64,000 nt of DNA, from positions 24,051,056 to 24,115,055 of the forward strand of contig OX940868.1 of the NCBI GenBank assembly GCA_954871525.1. Reading direction: 5' to 3'. Numbering within the stretch: the first letter of the stretch is position 1; each line of letters begins with the position of its first letter. The notes under the pieces were generated by a model. The model was not told the origin of the DNA. It saw only the letters and a program-made list of their open reading frames with translations, and made no database searches. This DNA is from Parietaria judaica. Lineage: Eukaryota; Streptophyta; Magnoliopsida; Rosales; Urticaceae. A program made the translations under genes and the position numbers. Of the stretch, positions 48,166 through 61,300 are shown in pieces.

Positions 48166-51100
48166 TCACATCAATTCTGCTTCTAGAACGTTTGATGCTC
48201 GCCTTCGGGTCAAGTTAGGGCTCGAACACTCGTCACCGTCTTCGAAAGATGAAATATTGGAAGATAGCATTGACTCGGGAACCGAGCTTGATGATGGAGT
48301 GGTTGGGTGCGTTTGATGTTGGGAAAGAACCGAGCTCGACGGTTGTGGGCGCGGATTTCCCTGAGCTTCTTCGGCGAGTCTTCTAAGAAGGTTCATAACA
48401 GTGGGAAGAAACCTCGACGAGAGTGATAGCAATCCAGACAGCTAGTTGTGAGAATCAGAAAACACATTAAAAACAATATGATTGTTGGTTCTAGGAGTTA
48501 GCTAGTGCGGTTGGGTGCTATAGCGGAAATCTGTTGTGACCGGTTTAACAACTTATTTACCCGTGCATAAATATTATGCAGCTAAATTGCATTGAAGAAA
48601 AAACGTATTATTTTGTCTCATGTTCATTAAGTTGGAAAATTAGGGGGGATTAGCTAGGGTTTACCCGTCGTGTCTTAGTAGTAAAACTTCCTACAGACAT
48701 GCCGGTTTCGTAGACTAATAGCAGCATGAAATGGCCAAATCAAACGGGATTCTTTCCTCTAGATTGGCGCCTGATACCTACTTCTTAAGACTTCCCAAAG
48801 GCCCCTAATTGCTTAACTTAAATGGCCAAAAATGCTCTTTAATAATCTAAGACATGAATAGAAGGTTCTATTTAATTAGTACTAGACTAGAGGTCAAACA
48901 TATACTCACAGTGCCGTGACGGAACTCTCCGGTAATGTCCATCTGGACCCAAAGGGCTTTTGAAAGTAAATACACAACAAATATAGCTAAAAGGTATAAA
49001 GGATTCCTGTTCAAATAAATGGAAAAAGTTAGTAACACGAACAAGCAAATACACAAGGTTGAGAATGTCAAACTAATCAAATTAACAAAAGAAAAAGCTA
49101 AATTGATAATATTTACTTTAAGAGGAGCATAAACTCGTTAAAACCGAGGAGAATCATCGCCACGATTGCCCATGGAGGAGGTAACCAGTTGTTACTCCGC
49201 CTGTGCGCTTCCTGATGGGTCAAAAGGGTAATAAACTGTTACATGTGTACCATTTACGAATAACTATGGAAATTTAATTGTGTTATTTAGATTTTTAATA
49301 ATGTCTTAATAATTACTTAACAGTTTGATTATTAATTGATTTGGTTAAACACTGAAGTTATCGAATGTCACAGAGACACGGCATGTACAGAGCATTACCT
49401 GTGCTGAAATAGCCTGTGTTACGTTGTGTTCAGTCTCTGCTTTGAATTGTCTCCATAACGACTTGCACTGAACTGGCGTAATTACGGTATCCTTTGGAGA
49501 AACCTGATTTTCGTAACGCTATTTAATATTTATACCATGACAAATCTTACATAAAATTCAAGAATTCTCAATCAGTAGTACCTCTTCCCAAGTGCTTGAG
49601 GCAAGAGGATCAACAGAGCTTCCAATAGCTCTACTATTTGCAGATGACACAGTTATTGCACCATCCAATAACGAGGAAAATAGAATATTTTCAATTTTAT
49701 CTGGCTTCTCGTCCAAGCGAATCGCAGCCATTGCAGATAAAAGCTTCAGAGACTGCAACATATTATGAAGACAGAAAATCATCTTATTAGAAAATGGGCA
49801 GATAATTCGATGAGACTAGAATGATGACTTCCACCTTTCATTTATTTATCTCAGTTTATTTGTTTATTTTAATGAAGTACTATACTATCTGCTGTAGGCT
49901 TTTATTAGGCTACTAGCAGCTTTCAGTTTTCTCTTTTCTTTTCTTGTTGAGTTTGGTCTATATGCCCGGGCCAGTTAACAGCCAGCTGATCTTAAACCAT
50001 TCTTAGTCCTTGTATTGTAGCTTTATTTCTTATCAATAAAATTTTGTTTCTTAAAAACAAAATCAATTGTTCATGATTAACAAACTACCGCAGAGCGTGC
50101 TTCCTTCGTGATAGCTCTAATGTCTTCTTTTCCGGTCCAGACTCTTGGTATTGAATCACTGTCGTGATTGAAAACTGTCGAGAACCTGAAAGTGATTTGA
50201 AGTCAACATATAGCAGCCAAAACATGGAATCAAATATACACAATTAATATTGAATAAAAGTTCACTTTACCGATCTTTCATGCCACTCAAAACTTTCCCA
50301 GCTTCATCTCTTGCCTTCTTTTCAACCACCTTTCTTGCATAGTCCCGAAGATTTTGCACCATAGTATCGATTGTTTCTGGGTCTAATTCAAAAGCGACAA
50401 TGGCGGCAGAGAACTCTGATTCTGCAGTTTCTGTTTCACGTTTAAGAAGTTTTCTTATTGATGCCCAGGTGTCACTTCCACCAGATTCCAATAAAGATTC
50501 TGTCGGTTCATTCAACGCCGCAGAAAGTTTCTTCTGCAAATTAGCTTTGTATCAGCGCCAGAGCAAGTTCCAGATAGGTATGAAACCAGTACACATAATC
50601 GGTTTCTGGACATTTTTACTACTGAGTTTTATCAGCAGAAAAAGCTCAAATCAAATTGCTAATGTTGAAATTAAACTAACTTAGTTCTCAAATAAACGAA
50701 ATACAAATTATATCAACAAAATAATAGTCCAAATAAAAATAACTTAGTAAGCAAATTTACATCATCAGTCTGTTGGTACAGACTACAGAACAAGCTAGAA
50801 AAACATTGCACATGAAGACTTGATGAAACAGATTGGAAAGTTTAACCAAAGTGACTGAATTAAAAAAGAAAAGAAAAAGAAGACATATATAGAGACGTAG
50901 GAAATAATAAATCAAACCATTAACTCTCTAACGTAAACTACCTCCTATTTCTATGCATAATAATGCATGTTCACTTGCAGTTCCTACGTTAGTGTGCCAC
51001 ATATTGCACATGACTTAGCCACCATGATTCACACACGTACACAAAATACTAATGTCATTTCAACAGTCTTATTCATGCTCTGAGTTTGCTATGCAGTGCA

Positions 51101-54100
51101 TAATGTTACCTCATAGTTTCCAATTAATTGAGACAACCTTGCACTTTGAATTGACAATGTATGTGCATCTATATCACGTTTAAGTTTCTCCCTCGTTTTG
51201 GAGGTATCCCAGTGTGCTTGTTGTATTGTAGCTTCTGCAGAGAAACGAGCACAGCTCTTACACTGAAGTGACACATACAGATAATTTGGGAGAGAAGCAA
51301 ACACGCGTATTTATATAGTAAATGTTACAACAATAGATTCTGAAACATAAAAGCAATAGGGAGACATGACAAAATAACCCCAAAATTATCATATTTGGAA
51401 AAGTGACATTTTAGGATGATTTAGGACATGAACTTCGGACACTTTTAGCAAATTTCGCACACTAGCAGACAATTGAAAAGGTTAATTACCCAATTAACAG
51501 AGCTTGGGGGTTATTTTGGAAAATAGTAAAGCATTAGGGGTTATTCGAACTATAACTGTTGAATCTTAGCATAAATTTTCTGATAATATCTTATTTCAAT
51601 ATATTAACACTTAAATAGATTAAAGACAACTAATTATGGGGCCTAATATTGGACTAGACAAAACAATGCGAAATTAAAGCCTCTAATTATGCATGAAACA
51701 TGACAATAATTCAAATTTCAGTCCTATTTCAACAGTAACAAATATCATTAACTTTACCTGCACATCGTTGGTCAAAGTCAGCCATACAAGAGCGTGAACA
51801 GGTTCGAGCTGCCGTGGAAAATCCTTCTCCTTCATTCAATGACTTTTCAAGCCTAGTTTTGAAATTTTCGAGGGCTTCAGAGCGGAGACTTCCTAGCATG
51901 GTAGTATACGCCGGGTACACAAACTGTTAAAACAGTGTGAACAGAACTACGAACTGAGCAAATTGCATATCATGAACTCTTGAATTGAAAGAAAAATAGT
52001 ATATAGCAGGATCAACAGAAAAATAACACAACTTGATATTATATGCAGAACGAGAAGACCGAAATCTTACGTCCAAGGCTTTTGATTTAAACTGCTGCTG
52101 TTTTGCCTTTCTCACGCCTTCGTCAAAGTAAGTTGACTCTATCTCGTATCTATTAGAGGCAAAATACAGGATTTGAGAAGATGAGAGAAAACTAAAGTTC
52201 CGAATAAAAAAATAAATCATGCCGGCAAAAAATAAATTAATTTTGGAAATTTCAAGCTCATACTTAGTAGTGTTATTGTTTGCAGATTTCATCATATAAA
52301 TTAGGAAAGCTAAGTAACATGAAAGCTTTAAATTATTTTTAATTCTATAAGAAGCGAATATCATAGATAGGTTAAAGATAAGAGAGAAATAAAAACAAAG
52401 AGAAGCCAAAACTTGTCCATGAAAAAGAGAAGGCAAGCTCATCTTCATAAAAATAATATTGGGCAGTTCCAAGTTCATCTAAAAATTGAACACAAACAAC
52501 ATGAAAGGCAAACATTGACATCTGTCTCCATGAATTTTTTGTCCTTTGACAAGAAACCAAGCACTTAAAGAGAACAATTAAAGGCAGTATTTAGAGCTAA
52601 ACTATCAAGCATCCGGAAAATGCACATCTATAAGCTTTTTAAGACCAGAAACTTACGCAGAAAGATAGGTATCTAAGATCGAGCTTAGCTTCTTCCCAAA
52701 ACCAGGTACAGGACCTGACTGTATAGCTTCTTCCAAAGCTAACCAATCCTAAATGATGATTTAAAAGGTAAACCAATATTCCTCATCACATCAGAAATAC
52801 ACAGTAAACATGAACCCAGGAAAAAAATACCTCATCAGTAGTCAACTGTCTGAATTTCTCATTGGCAATTTCTTCACAACGAACAGTGGCAACCATAACC
52901 TGAAAAACCTAATATTAGTGTCCTCATAACCAAAAGCAGCTATATAAATAATATCTTTAGTGGAACGTCATAGTTTTTTATTTCTACCGCTGTTGAGAAG
53001 TGATCACAATTTTCTGGTTTTATCTTTCTTTTGTCGGGTTCAAGTGTCATACTCCAGTATTACGTGGGTATAAAAATCTGCTCTGTTCAAAACGGAACAG
53101 TGACAACAGTGTATAAACCTTGTGAGCAGGAAGATCAAGGTCCTTATTTTCTTTAATAACTTTCCATATTTGCTGTGCACTAAAAGAAAAACCAGAGGCT
53201 GGAACGACACCGCGTCTGTCACCTGCCAGCCCGCCCGGAGAGATAGAATGAAAAAACCGCTGCCTCAACTGAGCAACCTGTACAGAAGAAAAAATAAAAG
53301 TTTGTACACATCTTAACAAGTAGCACATGAATGAATATTAACAAATAGGAACTCATGTTTATGTAAACAAATAAAATGCAAATGAAATTTCTTTCGATAA
53401 GTCTATAAACAATATGATATATAAGAATTTTCTTTAGATAAAATTATGTAGAAAAAATTATTCATCAATATGGGCTATGGTAATTACAATTAAACCCCGC
53501 TATAATTTTTGGATTGATGTACTATATCTCTTCAACATTGTTTTACAAATTACTCCCTGAAGTTGAAAATATCCAAAATTAGTGGAATTAGAGGTAATGT
53601 GGCATATGAAAACAAAATTAAATGGATATTTTATATTAATCTTTAAGTAAAAGGGTAATTGTCTGTTATAGATGGGTATCTTCCCCCAATATATGAGTAA
53701 TGGGATTCGTTTTTACAAAATAAAATTTAGATGATTACACTCATGCACTAAAAAAGGAATCAAGCATTCTACTCATCGAACCGATTAAACTCTCTTGATT
53801 ATAATAGAGCTCAAAACAGTGACCCTAAAAAATTACCCAAATTTGTGCATTATTGAGGAATATTTACTTATAAAAAATATTGTTACCTCCTCCTTAAATT
53901 TATCCTCCTTCTCTTCAAAGCTAGACAAAGCAACGACATCCACCTTTGAGTAAAAGAAAGAAATAAGTGTGAGTTAGAGGCGCTTGCCAGCATTATAGAC
54001 CCGAAATGAGCGCATATAAGAGTCTTACATTGAAAAATTCACTTAAAGGGGTGTTTTTATGCTCATCGGGCTTGCGAACAGCATCCCAAATCTACATAAA

Positions 54101-55622
54101 TTGTATTCTATGAGAGATTTTGTAGCACGAAAGAAAAAAAAAATCAAATATTATAAGATAGAACTAATGAGGCGAAGAAAAAAACAAAAGAAAATAACCT
54201 TCTGTATATCTTCTCTTAAAACGGGCTCCAAACGTTCGAGTGGGGTCTATTGGAAAGACATTTATCAGAATCAGAATTATTTTTTCTTAAAGTAAATAAA
54301 TAGATTATCATGGATGCATGAGTTCATAACACATAAACCTTCGTCTTGTCACGTACGACAAACAGTAGTGTAGTTTTGCGCGGGCTGAATAAACGCATCA
54401 TAACCTATCAACAGATAGAAACTAAAATAAATTACCGTCTCCAATAACCTAGGGAAGAAAAGATTGTCATATATTGCAATACCTGAAATACAGTTTTAAG
54501 CAGAGGTTTATTAGAAGCATGCTCTCGTCCGATATCATGGCACCACCTACAAATAAGATCTTAGAAAATCATATTATATAAATATCCCTGCAGCTATTAT
54601 GTCTATTTTAATGTCCCTATAAGGAGTAAGTACAACTTAAGATCTACAAAAAATGTCAGTAACATAAAAAAAAAACCAATGAATTAAATTGGGACACTAT
54701 TCATAGTACGATAACTATTAATTTGTGAAAATTATAATCATGTAATGTATGTACCTTAAGTAGAATAATTCAGTCTCAGTGCAATTTCAAAACCGTAAAG
54801 TCGTATAGAAACGGAAGAAAAATTATACTTGGCAGTACAAGAAAAACGCAAGTTCGGCACACAATCATCATGACGGCGACTATGTCAGTTTAGCGCGATT
54901 TACTTTTACAAGTTAAGACACAAGGAAATCTTAATCCGGAACAAATGCAAGAGCACGAAAAAAGGCTCAAACATCAAACATACATATTTATCAGTACGAT
55001 ATCCGAAACGGCCAAAGCGAAGAGCGCGCTTTGCTTCTCGAAAGTGGTATCGTCCTGCGAGTAGTAAACATTCAAGAAATATCAGGGTTTAAAACAAGCC
55101 ACTATCTCAGAATTGTTTTCGAGCATTATATGCATCTAATTACCTCTCCTCGTTCCCTTCCATCCGTGCCCTCCAAATCCATGGCGATCGTGCACGGCTC
55201 GATTCCCGCGCACCACGCTATCCAAATCCCCTTTGTTGTCTGACTCCTGAAGAAATATACACAACTTGAAATCAATCTCGTTCCACTTATACAACGTAGC
55301 TAAAGAACATACCTTCCTCTGTAAGCATCCATTTCCCTGAAATTCGTGCGGAAAAGATGATTCAACAGAGTGCTCTTCCCTGTATCCACGACAAACCAGA
55401 CAATGAAGAGAAATCATCCATGAAACCAAAGCACAGAGAGCTAGAATCGAAGCTGAAGAAGTCACCGCTGCTCTGAGGTCCCATAATGGCGACGACGGCA
55501 TAGGAGAGACCGCACTGAGCGAGCTTGACTCTGGCGATGAACTCCTCGAGCCCCGAGGCGTTGAACTCGCCGTCGCCGTCGATGAGTTGCTTGGTGCAGC
55601 AAGCTTCGTCCGCCATCGCCAT
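48166..55622 (-). CDS. RL2: RHD3-like (SEY1/atlastin-type) ER membrane-fusion GTPase
   Basis: Twenty-two exons join in phase to 829 residues. In transcription order they start at 55622, 55379, 55246, 55054, 54546, 54404, 54246, 54091, 53943, 53277, 52899, 52748, 52149, 51923, 51234, 50533, 50185, 49752, 49503, 49211, 49006 and 48441. Their ends are 55466, 55313, 55144, 54984, 54483, 54339, 54199, 54029, 53887, 53119, 52831, 52657, 52071, 51758, 51110, 50271, 50089, 49582, 49399, 49117, 48910 and 48166. The GTPase domain has the P-loop GPQSSGKST (48-56), switch DLEGTDG (98-104) and VVRD (170-173). A long helical bundle is followed by a membrane hairpin (about 683-727). The cytosolic Ser-rich tail contains RRRASNV. 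The family fuses ER tubules by GTP-driven dimerisation. N- and C-terminal details are closer to Arabidopsis RL2 than to RHD3 itself, as I recall them. Met3 (55616) is an alternative start. Confidence 0.95.
49860..50065. repeat. Possible LINE 3'-end fragment in RHD3-like intron
   Basis: The plus strand reads a T-rich stretch, then tagtccttgtattgtag and tcaataaaattttgtttctt, resembling the 3' end of a plant LINE with its tail. It lies antisense in the intron at 49753-50088. There is no coding remnant, so this is tentative. Confidence 0.3.
51365..51550. repeat. MITE-like inverted repeat in RHD3-like intron
   Basis: The left end (aaaataaccccaaaattat, then atatttggaaaa) is imperfectly inverted at the right end (ggttattttggaaaatag, aggggttattcg). 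The ~190-bp element lies in the intron at 51235-51757. No target duplication was confirmed. Confidence 0.5.
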
Positions 55623-55627
55623 CACAT
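55622..55627 (-). promoter_or_regulatory. AUG-stop uORF overlapping the RHD3-like start
   Basis: Read on the minus strand, ATGTGATGG places an ATG-TGA minimal uORF so that its stop overlaps the first in-frame ATG of the RHD3-like gene. A ribosome using the first AUG would stop at once and could reinitiate at the overlapping AUG. Confidence 0.55.
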
Positions 55628-57057
55628 CAACGCAGAGGCTTGGATTCAATGCTCCGATACAGAATCGGAGAGTGGGAGAGGGCTTTGCTTGGGGTTCAAG
55701 CTTCGTCGAGGAGGTCGGTGAGAGCGAAAGGAACTGGAATCTAGAGAGAGGGAGAGAGAGAAGAGGAAGAGTGAGAATGCCTCTAATCACGGATTCCTAT
55801 ACACGTGTCTATTTTCGATTTTTATAGAAGTAACCCCTTCTACTTTCGAAAACGTCTATTACATCCTCAATGCAGTTTAGATTCACATTTATATACCCTC
55901 TAATCGTTTTGGGGACAAATGATTTGACGATCTTATCGAAATTATTTATTTAATGATATTTTATAGGGATATAACTGAGATCATATAAAAATATTATTTA
56001 ATTAATTGAGTACTAATTTTATAAGATTCTAATACACGCTTATTTGCAAAATTGAGCAACTCTTGACGAACAAGTGTAACGTTTCTTTTATAATTAATCA
56101 AGTTTGATCCAATTTTTAACAAATACTAATAAATAAGGACTTAAATATCAAAAAGTAAAATAAAATTGTGTAGATATGATAAATATATCTATTTACTAAC
56201 GTTATTGATAGAAATTAGATGAGGTCATTATTTTATTGAATTTAAAATTCAAATATTTGACGATACAATTAAATTAATTATAAATTTAAGTTCGTTTAGC
56301 TGTTACTGTCCTAGTGTAGTACTAGCTGTTATTAACTTATTATCCTAGTAGAGTGAAAATACAAAAAAAATTATCAAAAAAAAATATATTTTTATTTAAA
56401 TATTACGAATAATATCCTAATGAAGTCAAAACATATTCCGAAAATTCATAAATAAATCACTTTCATTTTTTGAGTGGATGAAAGTACAAAAAGTTTATCA
56501 ACAAATGGATATTTGGTGTGGTATTTGACAAATAATAGATCGAATGCCGTATATTAATATATTTATAATAAAAATTGAATACTTTATTTTAAGGATGAGA
56601 ATTGCATTTAACGTACAATTGGTATCCGGTATATGATTGCGGTAATATTGATTTTTTTTAACACTAATAGAGTTCTTACAAGTCCCAGTGCCATTCAAAT
56701 AAGAATTGATAAACTAAAAGATGACTATTCAAACCTACATTATTAAACATGTATTGCTAGACAAAGTAGTAGAAAAAATAATATTTTTGACATCGTTAAA
56801 GCCTTACAAGTATAGCTATTACCGGTAGAAAATATAATATAAGATTTTTGATAAAACAGTATAAACATGTATGTAGTTGTTGTTTTCATATAAGAACGAA
56901 AAATCTTATTTTAATGTAATCCATTTATTCATTTTTTCAGTATTTTTAGTTTTAATTCCTTTAATTCAATGAATCTGTAATTTAATAATGATCGGTTTAA
57001 TCAGTTTTTTATTAAAAAATAATAATAATACCCGTTAATAGTATTTTTCGTTCACCC
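55628..57057. other. RHD3-like upstream and intergenic region
   Basis: The left end holds the CT/GA-rich leader of the leftward RHD3-like gene (to about 55790). The rest is AT-rich with no recognisable gene. Confidence 0.5.
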
Positions 57058-57065
57058 CTGGGAAG

Positions 57066-57871
57066 TAGGGGTGAAAATTTTGTACTCGGTTCCCGGTTTT
57101 GTCCCGGTTCTGGTCCCGGTACCGAACCGTTTTTGGCAAAAAATCAGTTTTTTCTTTTTAGTATAACCTAAAAAGGGACGTCCCGGTCCCGGTTTGAAAA
57201 ACCAAAACCAAAACCAATTTAAAATATGAAATTCCCGGTTTTCTTGTCCCGGTTCCGGTTTTATGTCGTTTTGTTATAAGTTTGTCGTTTTTTAGCATGT
57301 CATTTCTTTTAACTCGTTTACTATTATGTTCTCAATCTATTATTTTATTTTTTCAGCCCATTATTTTAACATGTCATTTATTTTTCATCCATTACACGGT
57401 ATTTTATTTAACACTTCATTTCTTATATGTCGTTTTGTTATAAAAAATAATTTGTTTGTACTCGGTATTTACTATTTAGCATTTTAGACTTGGTTTTTTG
57501 CACTGAGATTTGAATTTGGTATTGTGAAGTTCACGACGTGAACTCGGATCTTGCATTTGTTTATTTTGTATTTTGCTTTTGTACTCGGATTTGGTATTTT
57601 ACGTTTTGGATTTACTCGGATTTGTTAATTTTCATGCTTCTATCTTAGATTTAGTCCCGGATTTGTCCCGGTTTTTGTCTCGAATTTCGGTCCTAAAAAA
57701 ATCGGGATTTTAATCGGTGTCCCGGTCCCGGTCCCGGTTCTGATTTAAATAAAAAACAAGGACTTTTCAGAACCAAAACCAAAACCGGGACAGAAAACTT
57801 TGTCCCGGTTTTTCCGGGACAGGGACAAAAAATACTCAAATTCCCAGTTCCCGGTTCTGGTTTCAGCCCTA
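57066..57871. mobile_element. Non-autonomous hAT element
   Basis: An 806-bp element flanked by a perfect 8-bp duplication, ctgggaag, at 57058-57065 and 57872-57879. The ends are inverted: TAGGGGTGAAAA on the left and, in complement, TAGGGCTGAAAC on the right. Sub-terminal regions are packed with tcccggt and ggttccgg words in both orientations, typical of transposase-binding repeats. There is no transposase frame. The 8-bp duplication and TAGGG-type ends identify the hAT superfamily. Confidence 0.88.
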
Positions 57872-57879
57872 CTGGGAAG

Positions 57880-58119
57880 AGTTCATGAATAAATTCTTTT
57901 CATTTTAAATATATACAATGTAATACAATATCAATTATACTTAAAATTTTAATATAATATTTATTAAGTTAATATATAAATGGTTAACGCAATATTAATT
58001 ATGCTTAAAATGTATAAAATTATAGAACTACCCTCAAAATTTAACAAAAATAGATCATTTATGCAACTTTTTGATTCACACAAAGGACCACTTGTGCCAC
58101 TTTATTTGTATATTTGCGT
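57880..58119. other. Short AT-rich spacer between hAT and copia elements
   Basis: AT-rich sequence with no gene. It ends in tgcgt, the copia target duplication. Confidence 0.6.
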
Positions 58120-58250
58120 TATTAGCATTTAAAGTCCCTGTGTTTTCTCCTATTTGTTATTTAGTCCTTTTCTTTAGTATAACCTAAACATTATTGTATT
58201 ATTGCCATTATTCCAAATACATCGACAGTTTCTCTCTTCTCTCTCTCACA
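58120..58250 (+). repeat. Copia left LTR
   Basis: 131 bp, starting tattagcatttaaag and ending ctctctctcaca. It contains a pyrimidine-rich 3' end and the target duplication tgcgt on its left side. Confidence 0.92.
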
Positions 58251-58279
58251 TGGTATCAGAGCCATGAATCTTGAGGAAG

Positions 58280-58370
58280 ATTGAATCTGTGTACTGTTCA
58301 TCGCGCACTGTTCATCACACTGTTCGGCACTGTTCATCGCACTGTTCGGCACTGTTCGGTACTGTTCGTC
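58280..58370 (+). repeat. Tandem repeat in copia leader
   Basis: Units of the form cactgttc followed by gg or atc recur about seven times with a period of roughly 10-13 bases, between the primer-binding site and the gag start. Confidence 0.75.
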
Positions 58371-61300
58371 ATGGCTAGTCGAAAGGATGATTCGCTTCAG
58401 TCGATTAGCGCACAGTTAGATGGAAAGAACTATTCGTATTGGAGTTACGTGATGAAGAACTTTATGGAAGGGGAAATCTATGTGGGGGTATATTTCGGGT
58501 ACTAAATTGCCGCCCACTGACAAGTCGAATGATTCTTATGACGCGCAACTGGAGATTTGGGAAGCCGACAATTCGAAAATCATCACATGGATAAACAATT
58601 CTGTGACTCATTCGATAGACGTTCAATTGGCAAAATTTGAGACAGCAAAGCTTGTTTGGGAGCATCTTGAGAGATTGTATACTCAGTCTAATTTTGCTCG
58701 ACGCTATCAATTGGAAACTGACATTCGGGCTCTCAAGCAAGATGATTCGTCGATCCAGGAATTCTACTATGCTATGTCTGCTTTATGGGATGAGTTGGCT
58801 CAGATCGAACCCGCCAATTTACGTTCAGTGGAGCCTTACATCCAATTCAGAGAGGAACAACGTCTTGTTCAGTTCTTGATGGCGCTTCGAGATGACTACG
58901 AAGCTCTACGCGGGTCCATTTTACACCGGAGCCCTTTGCCTTTGGTTGACTTCGTTGTGAATGAATTGATGGCAGAAGAGATTCGGCTGAAGACTCGCAC
59001 TGACAAACAGACTTCTTCAACGGCTGTTCCATCTGTTTTTGCTGCTTCCCCTCAGAGTTCATCTAGTAACCATCTGAGTCGCTCAAATACTCGTGTGGGC
59101 ATAGATGAATGTGCGTTTTGTAAGCAAAAAGGGCATTGGAAGGGACAATGTCCTTTATTGGTCAATAAAGGAAAACAGCCGCATCGACGCACGTCGTCGG
59201 TATCTCAGAAGCCTCCATGGAAAGCTACTAATCAAGCTTTTCAAACGAGTAGTGCTGAAGTGTCTACATCAGATCCATCGTTGATTGAGCAATTCCAAAA
59301 GTTTCTCGCCTCGCAACCTCAAGCCTTATCCGCTGCTTCCCCTGTCGGTTTGTCCTCTCTCAAAAACTCTGGTCCTTCAAGTATATCTTCTCCCACTTGG
59401 GTTCTTGATTCTGGTGCTACTGATCATATGTCCCCTGAGAAATCATGTTTTTCTTCGTTGTCTCCAAATTCATCCGTATCCATAACAACGGCTAATGGTA
59501 ATCATATGCCATTGGTCGGTGTTGGTCCTATCCGTACACCCCACCTAAACCTTCCGCATGCTTACTATATTCCGAATCTCACTTTGAATCTTGCTTCGGT
59601 TGGTAAATTGTGCGACTTTGACTATTTTGTCATCTTCACTAAATCTCATTGTTTTGTACAGGATCCACATGCTCAGAAGCTGATTGGGACAGGCCATAGG
59701 GAAGGAGGTCTGTATGTGGTGGATGAACTTAAAGTGCCCGAGAGTGTTGCCGCTTCTAGTGTCGATTTGTCATCTTTTCGGTTGAGTCGTTCGTCTTCTG
59801 ATTTTTACTTATGGCATTCTCGTTTGGGTCATGTTTCGGGATCTCGTTTAAAGTTTTTAGTTTCTACGGGTGTGTTGGGTAATTTGAAAACTCATGATGT
59901 GTCTGATTGTAGTGGTTGTAAACTTGCTAAATTTTCGGCATTACCATTTCCTAGAAGTTTATCTCAATCAACTGCACCTTTTGATCTCATTCACTCTGAT
60001 GTATGGGGACCCTCCTCTTTGCCCACAAAAGGGGGTTCCCGTTATTATGTATCTTTCGTTGATGACTACACTCGTTACACTTGGGTTTACCTTATGAAAC
60101 GTCGTTCTGAATTTCTGAATATATTTTATATGTTTCGAGCTCTTGTCAAAACCCAATATTCGTCAGTCATAAAATGTTTCCGCTGTGATTTAGGAGGGGA
60201 ATACACATCTCATGATTTTTCCAGGTTACTTAGCTCTGACGGAACTCTTCATCAGAGTTCATGTACCGATACCCCTCAACAAAATGGTGTAGCAGAACGA
60301 AAACATCGTCATATCATTGAAACTGCTCGATCACTTCTTTTATCATCTCAGGTTCCAGCTGTGTTTTGGGGAGAAGCTGTTCTGACCTCCGTTTATCTGA
60401 TAAATAGAATTCCTACTTCACATAACTCAGGTTTGTCACCTTTTGAAAAGATTCATGGCCAGTCTCCTGATTATTCCGCATTACGTGTCTTTGGGTCAGC
60501 TTGTTTTGTGCTACGCCCTAGTGTTGAGCGTAGTAAATTGACTTCTCGATCTGTGTTGTGTGTTTTCTTGGGTTATGGGATTGGTCAAAAAGTATATCGT
60601 TGCTTTGATCCCATTGGTCAAAAATTGTATGTCTCTCGTCATGTATTCTTCCTTGAACATATTCCATACTTTTCGGTTCCAGAAAATTCCCATAATATGA
60701 CAAAATCAGATCTAGTCAGTATTGATCCTTTTGATACTGATGAAGATCATCTCGAGCCTCCTGTTGCTCCATGTGATGAGGCAACAAACTCAGGTACTAT
60801 TGTTCCCGCCACATATTCGCCTCCTCAACCAGTGGTCTCGCAATCAGCTCTAGAGAATGTGGATCCTCCACCTCGCTCATCGAGTAGGGTCCGTAAGTCC
60901 ACTAAACTCCCAGATTTTTCATATTCATGTTACTCTAGTTCCTTTGTGTCTTTCCTAACATCTATTCATAAAATTTCTGAGCCCTCGTCCTATCGGGAAG
61001 CTGTTCTTGACCCTCTTTGGCAGAATGCTATGGATGAGGAACTTTTGGCACTGCGTCAAACACGTACTTGGGATTTGGTTTTGTTACCACCGGGAAAACG
61101 CACAATTGGTTCCCGATGGGTTTACAAGATCAAAACTAAGTCTGATGGATCCGTTGAAAGATACAAAGCTCGACTCGTTGCTAGGGGGTTTTCTCAGCAA
61201 TATGGCATGGATTACGAAGAGACATTTGCTCCGGTTGCCAAAATGACTACAATTAGAACTCTCATCGCTGTTGCTTCTGTTCGTGGGTGGAAAATCTCTC

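Noticed and set aside
48166..55622. Assignment as RHD3 itself
   Set aside because: The N-terminus, AVVAIMG region and RRR-type tail resemble RHD3-like 2 more than RHD3, and the tail-to-tail HAD neighbour fits RL2. The distinction is from memory and remains open.
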